DNA of 46,011 bases from Ignavibacteria bacterium (GCA_030693705.1 JAUYAB010000106.1:1-46011); one strand, 5' to 3'; shown: positions 26,248-34,815, numbered from the stretch's first letter. Notes: a model not told the origin generated them from the letters alone. Numbers and translations: made by a program.

Positions 26248-27387
26248 ATGAAATTCTGGAAATCCACAAATCAGTTCAGTTTACTAATTGTTTGCCTCTT
26301 TGCTTTTATCGCTATCTCATGTAAAGAATCTTCAATACCTACCGAATCAACAAACAAAATTTTAAATGCAGAGACCATCGAAAAGCTACAAGCTGCCGCA
26401 GATAAAGTAATGATGGAAAACCAAACACCGGGCATGATGGCTTATATAAGTGTCGATGGAGAAGGTGAAGGGATATACATCACGCGGGGCGTAAGCAATC
26501 TAACTACCAGCGAACCGATGAATATTAATAATTATTTTAGAATAGGAAGCATTACTAAAACATTTACTACCGAGGCAGTTTTAATATTGGTAGACGAAGG
26601 CAAAATTGATTTGAATAAACCAATCTCTTTTTATTTGCCCGAATTAAACATTCCAAGTGGTGATAAAATTACAATTCCGATGCTCGCAAATATGAGCAGC
26701 GGTTTATTCGACTATAGCAGTGATATGAATTTATGGACTCCGTACATAAATTCAAACGAGGAAAAAGTTTTCACACCGGAAGAATTATTAGTTCTCTCTT
26801 TCAGTCATCCTCTGCTTTTTGAACCCGGTACGGAATACAATTACTGTAATGCCAATACTGTTTTATTGGGATTATTAATTAAAAAAGTAACAGGAAAAGA
26901 AGTAAGAGATGTTTTTAGTGAAAAAATTCTTCAACCATTAGGAATGAAAAACACGTTCTGGCCTATTACGAACTACTTGCCTTATCCATATAATCACGGT
27001 TATACATCTCTTTTAACAGGCTCTTTAATCGAATCAACAAATTGGAACACATCATGGGCAGATGCCGCAGGTATTCTTATTTCCAATATCTCCGACATGA
27101 AAATATGGACTAAAGAATTGTATGATAGAAAACTGCTTTCAGATAAAATGAAGAGTGAAAGATTTGCATGGATTGATGATATCCCAGGAATTAAATACTC
27201 TGGTTTTGGAGTTGAAAAGGTTTTTGATTGGATTGGAAAGTCTGGTTCTATATTTGGCTATAACAGCGAGGCATGGTACAATCCGGTAAAGAAAATCACA
27301 ATTATTATAAATACGAATTCGAACGACGGCTTGCCCGCAGACAATGTATTTGCATCATTCATTGACATCTTAACTCCGTATAAATAA
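26248..27387 (+). CDS. Lipoprotein serine hydrolase, tandem paralogue
   Basis: A 379-residue paralogue of the preceding gene, similar over its whole length, including the lipobox near C25, SITK (S101, K104) and YCN (Y199, N201). The signal-peptide region is nearly identical, pointing to a tandem duplication. It differs by short insertions (DGEGEG near 65 and TSLLTGSLIEST near 255) and substitutions in the C-terminal third, where GKSGSIFGYNSEAW replaces the corresponding motif. Both catalytic pairs are intact in both copies, so both are probably active. Start has AAGGA seven bases upstream. Confidence 0.92.
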   Translation: MKFWKSTNQFSLLIVCLFAFIAISCKESSIPTESTNKILNAETIEKLQAAADKVMMENQTPGMMAYISVDGEGEGIYITRGVSNLTTSEPMNINNYFRIGSITKTFTTEAVLILVDEGKIDLNKPISFYLPELNIPSGDKITIPMLANMSSGLFDYSSDMNLWTPYINSNEEKVFTPEELLVLSFSHPLLFEPGTEYNYCNANTVLLGLLIKKVTGKEVRDVFSEKILQPLGMKNTFWPITNYLPYPYNHGYTSLLTGSLIESTNWNTSWADAAGILISNISDMKIWTKELYDRKLLSDKMKSERFAWIDDIPGIKYSGFGVEKVFDWIGKSGSIFGYNSEAWYNPVKKITIIINTNSNDGLPADNVFASFIDILTPYK

Positions 27388-27663
27388 ATAACCGAATTGA
27401 GATTGTTTTTTTAAGGGGAAAAATACCATAATGTAGTAATGCTTAATTGTTCTAGTAATCAGATTCAGGCTGTCGAAGATATTATTGATTGTTATCTTTC
27501 TTTGTGAAAAATTTTTCTGTGGTCAAGGATCATTCCTTGACCATTGCTAAATAAACCGGACTCATTCCCGTATAAATTTGAAGAATGCTCTGATAATAAG
27601 TTATACAATTTCCGTTGTGGTTCTGGATAGCTAAAAAAAGAGATATATTAGATAATTCACCCA
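27388..27663. other. Region between serine hydrolases and repeat array
   Basis: Contains a perfect 9-bp hairpin GGTCAAGGA/TCCTTGACC with a 4-base loop (27521-27542), without a T-tract, and the 16-base word TTTTTCTGTGGTCAAG (27512-27527), repeated at 28967-28982. The minus strand from 27663 down to 27530 reads as a peptide tail (see the entry at 27530-27811). Confidence 0.6.
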
Positions 27664-27811
27664 CTTCAAAATAAAGATGCCGGAGCTTTTTGCTGCGATG
27701 TCCGAGTAAATTGCTCCTCGTTCGGAGTAATTTAGTGCGCGATCTCACCTTTTTGTCGAGACGTCTTACCTTTTTGCTGGGACAACTCACTTTTTTACTG
27801 AGACAACTCAC
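27530..27811 (-). pseudogene. Possible remnant of a heptad-repeat (coiled-coil) gene
   Basis: On the minus strand seven units of the 21-bp array translate as heptads (VSCLSKK, VSCPSKK, VRRLDKK, VRSRTKL, ...) with Leu/Val at coiled-coil spacing. These run without interruption into a non-repetitive 45-residue tail (VGELSNISLFLAIQ..., ...SILQIYTGMSPVYLAMVKE) and a stop inside the 27521-27542 hairpin. Units further upstream carry stops in this frame (first a TAG at about 27818). There is no good start codon or ribosome site. It may be the end of a decayed gene or a chance opening in a repeat with a period divisible by three. Confidence 0.35.
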
Positions 27812-28167
27812 CTTTTTCTAGAGATGACTCATCTTTTTGCCGAGATAACTCAATTTTGAAGTACCCCCTCCCACTTGATTACCGGGTTAATTCACCTTTT
27901 TGCTCAATGAGTTTCCCTTTTTGCCGAATTCATTCAGCCCGGAAGTGAATTAACTTATCTTCTTGCCGAATGAGTTCGCCTTTCGGGTGAATTGACCCTC
28001 CTTTTTACCGAATGAGTTTCCCATTTTATCGAATGAGTTCAGCTTTTTGGTGAATTAACTCTACTTTGACCCGAATTAACTCACCATTTTGTCGAACTCA
28101 TTCGTCTTGCAACTGAATCGATTCATATTTGAGGTGAGTGAATTAAACTTTTTGCTCAGTTAGTTTG
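27664..28167. repeat. Degenerate 21-bp tandem repeat array, 24 units without indels
   Basis: Units begin every 21 bases exactly from 27664 to 28147 (for example 27748, 27769, 27790, 27811, 27832 ... 28126, 28147). The common core is CCTTTTTGCCGAATGAGTT plus two variable bases; variants have GAATTAACTCA or GAACTCATTC in the second half, the latter being the reverse complement of GAATGAGTTC. Units differ widely (often at 5-9 of 21 positions) but I found no insertion or deletion across 504 bases. No reading frame is open through it on either strand. It is not a CRISPR array: there are no unique spacers. Confidence 0.9.
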
Positions 28168-28305
28168 TAAAATGGATGAAAGAAAGGGGTTTTTAATGAA
28201 TTGAGTTATGAATAAACTGGAAAGTGAAGTTCAAATTAGTTTTGTGGTATGTTTTTTATCTCGCTTTTGGGTTACCACTACCCCGAAAAGACAGTAATAG
28301 TATTG
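28168..28305. other. Non-coding gap after the array
   Basis: AT-rich sequence; I see nothing beyond the runs around 28260-28300. Confidence 0.5.
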
Positions 28306-28392
28306 TCACCTTTCTTTGTTAAGAAAAGGGACGTTAAAACTGAGACAACACAATAACCAAAATAAAAACCAAATTCTTTTTTTTAGATACAT
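28306..28392 (-). CDS. Possible 28-residue membrane peptide
   Basis: Minus-strand ATG at 28392 with AAGGAAGG six bases upstream encodes MYLKKRIWFLFWLLCC then LSFNVPFLNKER: a positive N-terminus and one strongly hydrophobic helix. It follows the frameshifted membrane gene at 28484 in the same direction. The frame ends early; a neighbouring frame continues as LTKKGDNTITVFSG, so the gene may be broken too. Short length makes this tentative. Confidence 0.3.
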   Translation of the reverse strand: MYLKKRIWFLFWLLCCLSFNVPFLNKER

Positions 28393-28483
28393 AATGCCTT
28401 CCTTATTCATCTTTATGAATTTGTTTATTAAATATCAACCTTGTATGCTAATTAACACGCTAAGACTGTTTACAGTTCGCTTG

Positions 28484-28887
28484 TTACTGTTTAACATAAT
28501 CACAAATGATTTTCCATTGATCAATTTCCATTAGTTGATTTTTATTTGCAATCGCAATTGTTTTCTTCGTCTTAGAATCGATAAAACTAATTTTGTCGAT
28601 TTCCGTCACAAACAATAGTTCGTTCTTTTTCATTTTAATTGGTTTTATCTTTTTGTTGAATACATAAATTTGTATTTGCTCGGGAGAAATTATTAGTTCT
28701 TCTATTTCCTTAGTCGCAAGTTTGATTAAATAGAAACTACATATACACCAACTATTATCATTATAAATGATAATACCAAAGGAATATGGCCCTGTGACAT
28801 AAAATAAAATAGAATTATTCCAAAAATAATTGAAAAATAAGTAAATATTTTTCTTCTTGATTCATTTTGAAATTTCACAATTTCCAT
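28484..28887 (-). pseudogene. Frameshifted two-TM protein with PH-like C-terminus
   Basis: Minus-strand ATG at 28887, with AAGAGG five bases before it, opens MEIVKFQNESRRKIFTYF and two membrane helices (IIFGIILFYF and LVLSFIMIIVGVYVV), then hits TAA at 28728-28726. The next frame continues without a stop: FYLIKLATKEIEELII, then YVFNKKIKPIKMKKNELLF, ending DQWKIICDYVKQ and a stop at 28486-28484. One extra T in the TTT run at 28734-28736 joins the frames as VVFYLIKLATKEI and restores a protein of about 134 residues: two helices followed by a bacterial PH-like domain. Either a real frameshift mutation or a sequencing error in a homopolymer. No gene in either half alone is long enough to be noticed easily. 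Confidence 0.65.
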
Positions 28888-28966
28888 TTTTACCTCTTTT
28901 ACTTTTGAGAAAATTTTAGTTATGGTTCAATCTGGCTATACAACATATTTTATTTCAAGAAAGTGT

Positions 28967-28982
28967 TTTTTCTGTGGTCAAG
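28967..28982. repeat. 16-base direct repeat, second copy
   Basis: TTTTTCTGTGGTCAAG here repeats 27512-27527. The copies bracket the repeat array and the frameshifted gene, and the second copy ends 5 bases before the comM remnant. A 16-base match by chance in a window of this size is not very rare. Confidence 0.5.
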
Positions 28983-28987
28983 AAATC

Positions 28988-29117
28988 TCAATGCTTCCAC
29001 AACTCCCTATCCAAACTTCTGTACTGTATCGCTTCGCTTACGTGCTGCGGTAAAATGTTTTCAGACTTTTCAAGATCAGCGATGGTGCGGCTTACTTTTA
29101 GAATATTTATGATAGGC
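28988..29117 (-). pseudogene. Remnant copy of the comM/yifB 3' end
   Basis: 28988-29104 matches 29946-30062, the last 38 codons and stop of comM, at 111 of 117 positions. It encodes the same peptide (ending [11 protein letters not shown]). All six differences are synonymous. Beyond 29104 the similarity decays with a frameshift and ends by about 29117. The two copies are direct repeats that bracket the toxin-antitoxin pair at 29142-29734. Confidence 0.9.
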
Positions 29118-29141
29118 TGGATTGATTTGTTAAGTAGTGTT

Positions 29142-29531
29142 TCAAATAAATGTAACTTTTATTTTATCTTTTACTTTATTAAAATCCTTATCCATCGTGA
29201 TTATTTCCAATCCATGTTCTTCAGCAATCTTAAACTGGTAAACATCATCAAAATCTAAACCTGTATTCAATTTGGCATCCGCCAAATTTTTATAACTATC
29301 TTTTGATAATGTAATAATTTCAACTTTAGGAACTACATCAACTGAAAACTTTTGAAAAATATCTTCTTTACCATTTCTAAATAAAATAACTCCAATAGAG
29401 TGTAATGAAAAATCCGAAAGATAGAGACTGCCAACATTTGCATCTAAAGTTTGCTTACAAATATCTTTTTTTTCTTGAGATAGCAGCACCTCTAAAAATA
29501 TATTAGTATCCACGAGGTACATCATCGCCAT
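29142..29531 (-). CDS. PIN-domain toxin (VapC-like)
   Basis: A 129-residue PIN-domain ribonuclease: the first acidic motif is [11 protein letters not shown], the central acidic region [14 protein letters not shown], and the last [10 protein letters not shown]. VapC-type toxins cleave tRNA or rRNA. The upstream antitoxin gene overlaps the start (its TGA lies at 29524-29522 within ATGATG), so the ATGs at 29531, 29525 and 29522 are all possible. The pair lies between two copies of the comM 3' end. Confidence 0.88.
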   Translation of the reverse strand: MAMMYLVDTNIFLEVLLSQEKKDICKQTLDANVGSLYLSDFSLHSIGVILFRNGKEDIFQKFSVDVVPKVEIITLSKDSYKNLADAKLNTGLDFDDVYQFKIAEEHGLEIITMDKDFNKVKDKIKVTFI

Positions 29532-29734
29532 TCCATCGCTTTATGCTGCAATTCAACCGAAGTATATTTTTCTTTTAAATCGGATAATCCACCCTCCCAA
29601 TCAAATTTTAATTTTTCCTTCTTTCCTCCCTTATACTGTTTCATAATTAAAAAATCAATGTAGTCAAACACTTCTTTTTTTAATTCTTCCGATAATTCTT
29701 CTAATTTAGTTTGAATCAATTGAGTCTCCATCAT
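29522..29734 (-). CDS. DUF2281-like antitoxin
   Basis: A 70-residue protein beginning METQLIQTKLEELSEEL after a possible extra Met, with EVFDYIDFLI and a C-terminal stretch (KLKFDWEGGLSDLKEKY) that should wrap the toxin. This matches the DUF2281/VapB-like antitoxins usually found ahead of PIN toxins. I start at 29734, with GGAG five bases upstream; a longer frame starting near 29833 has no ribosome site. Translation is coupled to the toxin. Confidence 0.82.
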   Translation of the reverse strand: MMETQLIQTKLEELSEELKKEVFDYIDFLIMKQYKGGKKEKLKFDWEGGLSDLKEKYTSVELQHKAMEWR

Positions 29735-29857
29735 ATCATCTCCATCTTTGAAAAAGATTCCTTTTTTCTTAATAATTACGACAATCGAAATTAGAAAGGT
29801 TTTTATAGATAACCAAAACTTTTTTGATCTCAATCCGCCTCTGGTGGAAAGGATTAA

Positions 29858-29896
29858 CGATTTTTGATTTTAGAAGTTTTGAAAAATCAAAAATCG
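29858..29896. repeat. 14-bp perfect hairpin downstream of comM
   Basis: CGATTTTTGATTTT (29858-29871) and AAAATCAAAAATCG (29883-29896) form a perfect stem with an 11-base loop, 50 bases past the comM stop. There is no U-tract; it may be a processing or termination site for the comM transcript or a small palindromic element. Confidence 0.6.
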
Positions 29897-29945
29897 CTAT
29901 TCGTTATTCCTTGTTCGTAAATCTTTCTCTAATGGTTACACACTT

Positions 29946-31484
29946 TCAATGCTTCCACAACTCTCTATCCAGACTTCTGTATTGTATCGCTTCGCTTACG
30001 TGCTGCGGTAAAATGTTTTCAGACTTTTCAAGGTCAGCGATAGTGCGGCTTACTTTTAGGATTCTATCATAAGCGCGGGCGGAGAGTCCAAGTTTTGTCA
30101 TCGCCATTTTTAATAACTCGGCGCTAGCAGTATCCAATTTACAAAACTGCCGCACTTCCTTTGAACCCATATCGGCGTTGTTGTAAATTCCCTTTAATCC
30201 CGCAAAGCGTTTTAACTGCACATCGCGTGCAGCAATTACTCTGTCTCTAATTTCTTTCGAACATTCTCCGTTATGTGTGGAAGAAAGTTCGCGGTATTTT
30301 ACAGCGGGCACTTCGATGTGAATATCAATTCTATCCAACAACGGACCGGAGATTTTCGCCATATATTTTTGTATTTGCTGCTGTCCGCACGTGCATTCTT
30401 TATTCGGATCGGTGTAATAACCGCATGGACACGGGTTCATCGCCGCCGCCAACATAAAATTTGCCGGAAACTCCAGCGACATTTTAGAACGGCTGACAGT
30501 AACTTTCGCGTCTTCCAAAGGCTGGCGCATTACTTCCAAAACATTTTTAGGGAATTCTGGAAGTTCATCCAAAAACAAAACTCCGTGATGCGCAAATGAT
30601 ATTTCACCCGGACGCGGGAACGAACCGCCGCCAACCAACGCCGCATCGGAAACCGTGTGGTGTGGGCTGCGGAATGGTCGCTCCGTTATCAACGCAAATT
30701 CTTTGTTCAGTATTCCCGCCACCGAATGAATTTTTGTAGTCTCAAGCGCTTCGTTAAACGTAAGCGGCGGAAGGATAGAGGGAATTCTTTTAGCAAGCAT
30801 ACTTTTGCCGGAACCGGGAGGACCGATCATTATGATATTGTGCGCTCCGGCTGCCGCAACTTCCAACGCGCGTTTAACATTTTCTTGTCCCTTCACATCG
30901 GAAAAATCGAGTTGGTAATGATTTACTTTCGAGAAGACTTCTTCCTTGCTTGTGTAAATTGGTTTCCTATCAGATTCTCCATTCAAGAACTGCACAACCT
31001 CAAAAAGATTTTCCATTCCGTACACATCAATTCCATTCACTATTGAAGCCTCTTTAACGGAATCTAAAGGAAGAATGATCTTTTTCTTCCCTTGTTTTTT
31101 TGCTTCAACGGTTATCGGCAGCGCGCCTTTAATTGGACGAAGCGAACCGTCAAGCGCTAACTCTCCAAGGATTACGGTTTCATCAAGCAGTGTTGGTTCA
31201 ACTTTTTCTAACGAAGTTAAAATGCCGATGGCAATAGGTAGGTCGAATGAACTTCCTTCCTTTTTAATATCTGCGGGAGCTAAGTTGATGGTGATTTTTT
31301 TGATGGGGAACTCGAAACCGGAATTCTTTATCGCCGAGATAACCCGCTCGCGGCTTTCTTTTATTGCACTGTCGGGAAGACCGACAATGATAAATCCCGG
31401 AATGCCCCGCTCACTGTGTGTTTCAACTTCAACTAAGTAAGCATCAATTCCGATTGTCGCTGATGAGAAAACTTTTGAAAGCAT
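29946..31484 (-). CDS. comM: YifB/ComM-family Mg-chelatase-like AAA ATPase
   Basis: A 512-residue hexameric helicase-like ATPase; in naturally competent bacteria ComM promotes branch migration during transformation. The N-terminal half has [19 protein letters not shown] and [19 protein letters not shown], the ATPase has Walker [11 protein letters not shown] and the helicase-like LFLDELPEF, and a zinc-binding cluster [15 protein letters not shown] is visible. I start at ATG 31484, preceded by GAGGGA; a longer frame to 31520 has no support. The 3' end recurs as a partial copy at 28988-29117. It is downstream of nuoI with 62 bases between. Confidence 0.95.
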   Translation of the reverse strand: MLSKVFSSATIGIDAYLVEVETHSERGIPGFIIVGLPDSAIKESRERVISAIKNSGFEFPIKKITINLAPADIKKEGSSFDLPIAIGILTSLEKVEPTLLDETVILGELALDGSLRPIKGALPITVEAKKQGKKKIILPLDSVKEASIVNGIDVYGMENLFEVVQFLNGESDRKPIYTSKEEVFSKVNHYQLDFSDVKGQENVKRALEVAAAGAHNIIMIGPPGSGKSMLAKRIPSILPPLTFNEALETTKIHSVAGILNKEFALITERPFRSPHHTVSDAALVGGGSFPRPGEISFAHHGVLFLDELPEFPKNVLEVMRQPLEDAKVTVSRSKMSLEFPANFMLAAAMNPCPCGYYTDPNKECTCGQQQIQKYMAKISGPLLDRIDIHIEVPAVKYRELSSTHNGECSKEIRDRVIAARDVQLKRFAGLKGIYNNADMGSKEVRQFCKLDTASAELLKMAMTKLGLSARAYDRILKVSRTIADLEKSENILPQHVSEAIQYRSLDRELWKH

Positions 31485-31546
31485 AATTTCCCTCTTTCGT
31501 TTAAAATGCAAAAGGTTCACGTTTTACTTGTGAACCTTTTATTTTA

Positions 31547-32041
31547 TTATTTGAACTGTCGTACAAAATTTATTCTGTCTTGCAGCCTGCTTACGGGCGT
31601 TAGCAGTTTGTCTTTCCCGTAAATTGCATCTGCTCTATTTGTGAAAGCAAGTTCGTAATCTTTACTCATCAATATAGCTTCTTCGGGACAAACCTCTTCG
31701 CAGAAGCCGCAGAAAATACATCGCAGCATATTTATCTCAAATTTTTCGGGATAACGTTCTTTTTCATTCTCCGTTTCCGCTGCTTGAACTTCAATTGCAA
31801 GAGCGGGACACACACGCGAACACAATCCGCAAGCCACACACCGTTCTTGACCGTTTTCTTCCACGGCTAAAACCGGTCTGCCGCGATAAGACGCCGGTGG
31901 ATCAAATTTTACTTCGGGATATTGCATCGTAAACTTCGGTTTGAACATATTCTTTAAAGTCAGTCCTAAACCTTTTGCAATTTCGGTTATGTAAATTCTT
32001 TGTCCGAAGGATAAATCTTTTAGTCTATTTTTCTTAGCCAT
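31547..32041 (-). CDS. nuoI: NADH-quinone oxidoreductase subunit I
   Basis: A 164-residue peripheral-arm subunit of complex I with two [4Fe-4S] motifs: C68-x2-C71-x2-C74-x3-C78 (CVACGLCSRVCP) and C108-x2-C111-x2-C114-x3-C118 (CIFCGFCEEVCP). These hold clusters N6a and N6b. Normal length. It follows nuoH by 15 bases. Confidence 0.97.
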   Translation of the reverse strand: MAKKNRLKDLSFGQRIYITEIAKGLGLTLKNMFKPKFTMQYPEVKFDPPASYRGRPVLAVEENGQERCVACGLCSRVCPALAIEVQAAETENEKERYPEKFEINMLRCIFCGFCEEVCPEEAILMSKDYELAFTNRADAIYGKDKLLTPVSRLQDRINFVRQFK

Positions 32042-32056
32042 GCTGTCTCCGAATCT

Positions 32057-33082
32057 TTATAAAATCATTGCTAAAATTGCTACCCAGAGCAAATTTAAAA
32101 GTGAAAGCGGGAACATTACTTTCCAGCCGATATTCATCAATTGATCATAACGGAAACGCGGGATTGACCAGCGCACCCAAATAAAGAAGAACATAATGAA
32201 TACTAATTTGAAAATGAATGCACCAACTTGCAGAATTACAACCCATCCGGCTGAAAGATTTAATAATTCCAAATAAGGAATTTGCCAGCCGCCAAGATAC
32301 AACGTAACAATAAGCGCACTCGAAATAATCATGTTCGCGTATTCGGATAAAAAGAATGCTGCGAATTTCATGCTGCTGTATTCTGTGTGATAACCTCCGA
32401 CAAGTTCAGGCTCGGCTTCAGGTAAATCAAAAGGTAGGCGGTTGGTTTCAGCAAATGCAGAAACAAGAAATGTTATAAATCCAATTGGTTGAAGAATGAT
32501 ATTCCACATCCAGCCGGACTGTGCATTTACAATTGCTATCGGGCGAAGCGACTCAGCTAAAAGAATTACTCCGGCTACCGAAAATCCCATTGAAATTTCG
32601 TACGAGATCATTTGCGCAGAAGAACGGATTCCGCCTAACAAAGAATATTTACTGCCGGACGACCAGCCTGAAAAAGTAATTGCGTAAACTCCGACAGAGG
32701 TTAATGCTAAAACATAAAGTATCCCGATGTTTACATCGGCGACAACAAAAGAAAACACTTTTCCAAAAGCCGTGAACGAAGGACCGACCGGCAACACCGC
32801 AAACGTGCTGAACGCTACAAACAACGCTATCATCGGTGCGAGTGTGTGCATTTGTTTATTTGCAGCGGTTGGAACGATATCTTCTTTTAAAAGAAGTTTT
32901 AAAACATCTGCAAACGGTTGAAAAATTCCGGCTGGACCAACGCGGTTTGGACCAATTCTGTTCTGCGCCCATGCGGCAATTTTTCTTTCAAAATAAACTA
33001 AGTAAGAAACCGTTAACAGCATTACCACTGCGATAACAATTATCTTAATTAGCGAAACAATTATTAATTCTAAAATTCCCAT
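32057..33082 (-). CDS. nuoH: NADH-quinone oxidoreductase subunit H
   Basis: A 341-residue membrane subunit of complex I with eight helices, which lines the quinone chamber. The conserved loops are visible: ERKIAAWAQNRIGPNRVGP, PFDLPEAEPELVGGYHTEYS and WVRWSIPRFRYDQLM. Normal length. nuoG lies upstream with a 14-base gap and nuoI downstream. Confidence 0.98.
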   Translation of the reverse strand: MGILELIIVSLIKIIVIAVVMLLTVSYLVYFERKIAAWAQNRIGPNRVGPAGIFQPFADVLKLLLKEDIVPTAANKQMHTLAPMIALFVAFSTFAVLPVGPSFTAFGKVFSFVVADVNIGILYVLALTSVGVYAITFSGWSSGSKYSLLGGIRSSAQMISYEISMGFSVAGVILLAESLRPIAIVNAQSGWMWNIILQPIGFITFLVSAFAETNRLPFDLPEAEPELVGGYHTEYSSMKFAAFFLSEYANMIISSALIVTLYLGGWQIPYLELLNLSAGWVVILQVGAFIFKLVFIMFFFIWVRWSIPRFRYDQLMNIGWKVMFPLSLLNLLWVAILAMIL

Positions 33083-33096
33083 AAAAAAGTCTTCCT

Positions 33097-34794
33097 TTAA
33101 ATTGTCACTTTTTTCTTAACGGTTTCTGTTTTTAATTGAACTCCGTTTTCACCGACAACATCATAATCTAAACCGGTGAACAAAGGATTTGTATGAGCGA
33201 TCTCATTAAAGATTTCTTCAGCCATCGTGAACTTATATTTTGTTCCGAAGGCACTCGCTAAACCGGAAATAATTTTCCAGGTTGGTCTTGCGTCGTTCTT
33301 TTTAGCTTTTCCCCAACTGTCAAAGTCGGTTCCAAATTTATCCCAGCGGCTTTGCGACATACCATCAAGACTTCTTTCCATTTCAATAGTTGTAACAGCA
33401 GGACGAATGCGTTGGATTCTTCCTTGAAAATTTATCCACGTTCCGTTCTTCTCGGCATACGTTGAAGCCGGAAAAACAACATTCGCAAATGAAGTTGACG
33501 CATCAAAGTTTGTTGAGATGGTAACAAGAAAATCTAATTTAGAGAGGATCTTTTCAAAAGCAGGATTCCAGCCGATCAAATCTTCTTCAATTAAAATAAG
33601 CGCTTTAATTCTTCCGGACTCGATGTGTGAGATAATTTCATCGAACTTTAATCCTCCGCCGGAGGCGGACTTCCCCGGTTCAACGCCCATCAACTCAAAG
33701 CCTTTTGCGTTTGTTGCTTTATCTTCTCGAATTAAAATTGCGTCGCCGCTTCCCGCAACAACTTTACGAACGAAGTCAAAATTTTTCATATTTAAAGTTG
33801 AACGAACAAATTTTGAAACGAGATAAGTGTCTTCAACGGTTAATGAAGAGGAAGCTAATGCGGCAATTTCATCTTTAGCAAAACTTTTTAGTTCGGATAA
33901 CGTTTTTGCGTACGCTTCATCCCAGCCGCATTTAATCAACTGCCCTTCTTTTCTAAGATGCGGACCGCTTACTCTGTCATTCGCGTTAACATGTTTGAAA
34001 GTATTCAATCTTCCGTTGTCGCACATCCAGAAACTATTTACATCTTCATTTTGCCGGGGAGTTATGCGAAGCACTTCGTTGTTGCGCGTCCACAGATCAA
34101 TGTTGCAGCCGCGTGCGCAGCCGGAACAAATGGTTTTAGTAGGAGCCATTTCCCATACACGGGATTTAAAACGAAAATCTCTATTCGTTAATGCGCCAAC
34201 GGGACAAATATCGGTAACATTCATTGAGTAAGGATTTTCTAATTTCTTTCCGGGGAAAGTAGTAATGGTTACACGGTCGCCGCGTTTGATGAAAGTTAAT
34301 TCTTTTTCCCCCACTATTTCATCACAGAAGCGGATGCAGCGCGAACATGAAATACAACGTTCACCGTCGAACATTACATTTGGTCCAAGCTCAATACGTT
34401 TCTCTTTATGATTTTTTTCTTCGGTAAATCTGCTTTCGCCAACGCTGTGTTGATACGTGTAATCTTGAAGTTTGCACTCACCGGCTTCATCGCAGATCGG
34501 GCAGTCAAGCGGATGATTAATCAAAATAAATTCCATAACCGCATTACGTGCAGCAATAACTTTTTCAGATTGAGTTTGAACAACCATTCCTTCCGTTGCA
34601 GTTGTTGAGCAGGAAATAACTAACTTCGGCATTTTTTCAATTTCAACTAAACAGAGACGGCAATTTCCGGAAACCGAAAGTGACGGATGCCAGCAAAAAT
34701 GAGGAATCTCTATTCCGTTCTCTCGTGCGGCTTGAATGACTGTTTGACCGGGTTTGAATTCAATTTCTTTTCCGTCAATAATAATTTTAGGCAT
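33097..34794 (-). CDS. nuoG: NADH-quinone oxidoreductase subunit G
   Basis: A 565-residue complex I subunit. Clusters seen: the [2Fe-2S] motif C34/C45/C48/C62; the N5 site H94-x3-C98-x2-C101-x5-C107; the N4 site C147/C150/C153 and C197; and the N7 motif C223-x2-C226-x3-C230-x27-C258, exactly spaced. N7 is absent from many complex I lineages and present in Escherichia and Thermus. The C-terminal molybdopterin-like domain is shortened (E. coli NuoG is about 908 residues). It leads the nuoG-nuoH-nuoI group here. Confidence 0.95.
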   Translation of the reverse strand: MPKIIIDGKEIEFKPGQTVIQAARENGIEIPHFCWHPSLSVSGNCRLCLVEIEKMPKLVISCSTTATEGMVVQTQSEKVIAARNAVMEFILINHPLDCPICDEAGECKLQDYTYQHSVGESRFTEEKNHKEKRIELGPNVMFDGERCISCSRCIRFCDEIVGEKELTFIKRGDRVTITTFPGKKLENPYSMNVTDICPVGALTNRDFRFKSRVWEMAPTKTICSGCARGCNIDLWTRNNEVLRITPRQNEDVNSFWMCDNGRLNTFKHVNANDRVSGPHLRKEGQLIKCGWDEAYAKTLSELKSFAKDEIAALASSSLTVEDTYLVSKFVRSTLNMKNFDFVRKVVAGSGDAILIREDKATNAKGFELMGVEPGKSASGGGLKFDEIISHIESGRIKALILIEEDLIGWNPAFEKILSKLDFLVTISTNFDASTSFANVVFPASTYAEKNGTWINFQGRIQRIRPAVTTIEMERSLDGMSQSRWDKFGTDFDSWGKAKKNDARPTWKIISGLASAFGTKYKFTMAEEIFNEIAHTNPLFTGLDYDVVGENGVQLKTETVKKKVTI

Positions 34795-34815
34795 AAGGCT
34801 ATCCTTTTTTCCTTG

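Noticed and set aside
27521-27542. Terminator of the serine hydrolase operon
   Set aside because: The hairpin is perfect but is followed by CATTGCTAAAT on the plus strand, with no T-tract; it is 134 bases past the stop.
27664-28167. CRISPR array
   Set aside because: The units are contiguous and each is only 21 bases; there are no conserved repeats alternating with unique spacers and no cas genes in the window.
28316-28534. Plus-strand frame of 72 codons
   Set aside because: It overlaps the minus-strand frameshifted gene and the small peptide frame, and has no ribosome site.
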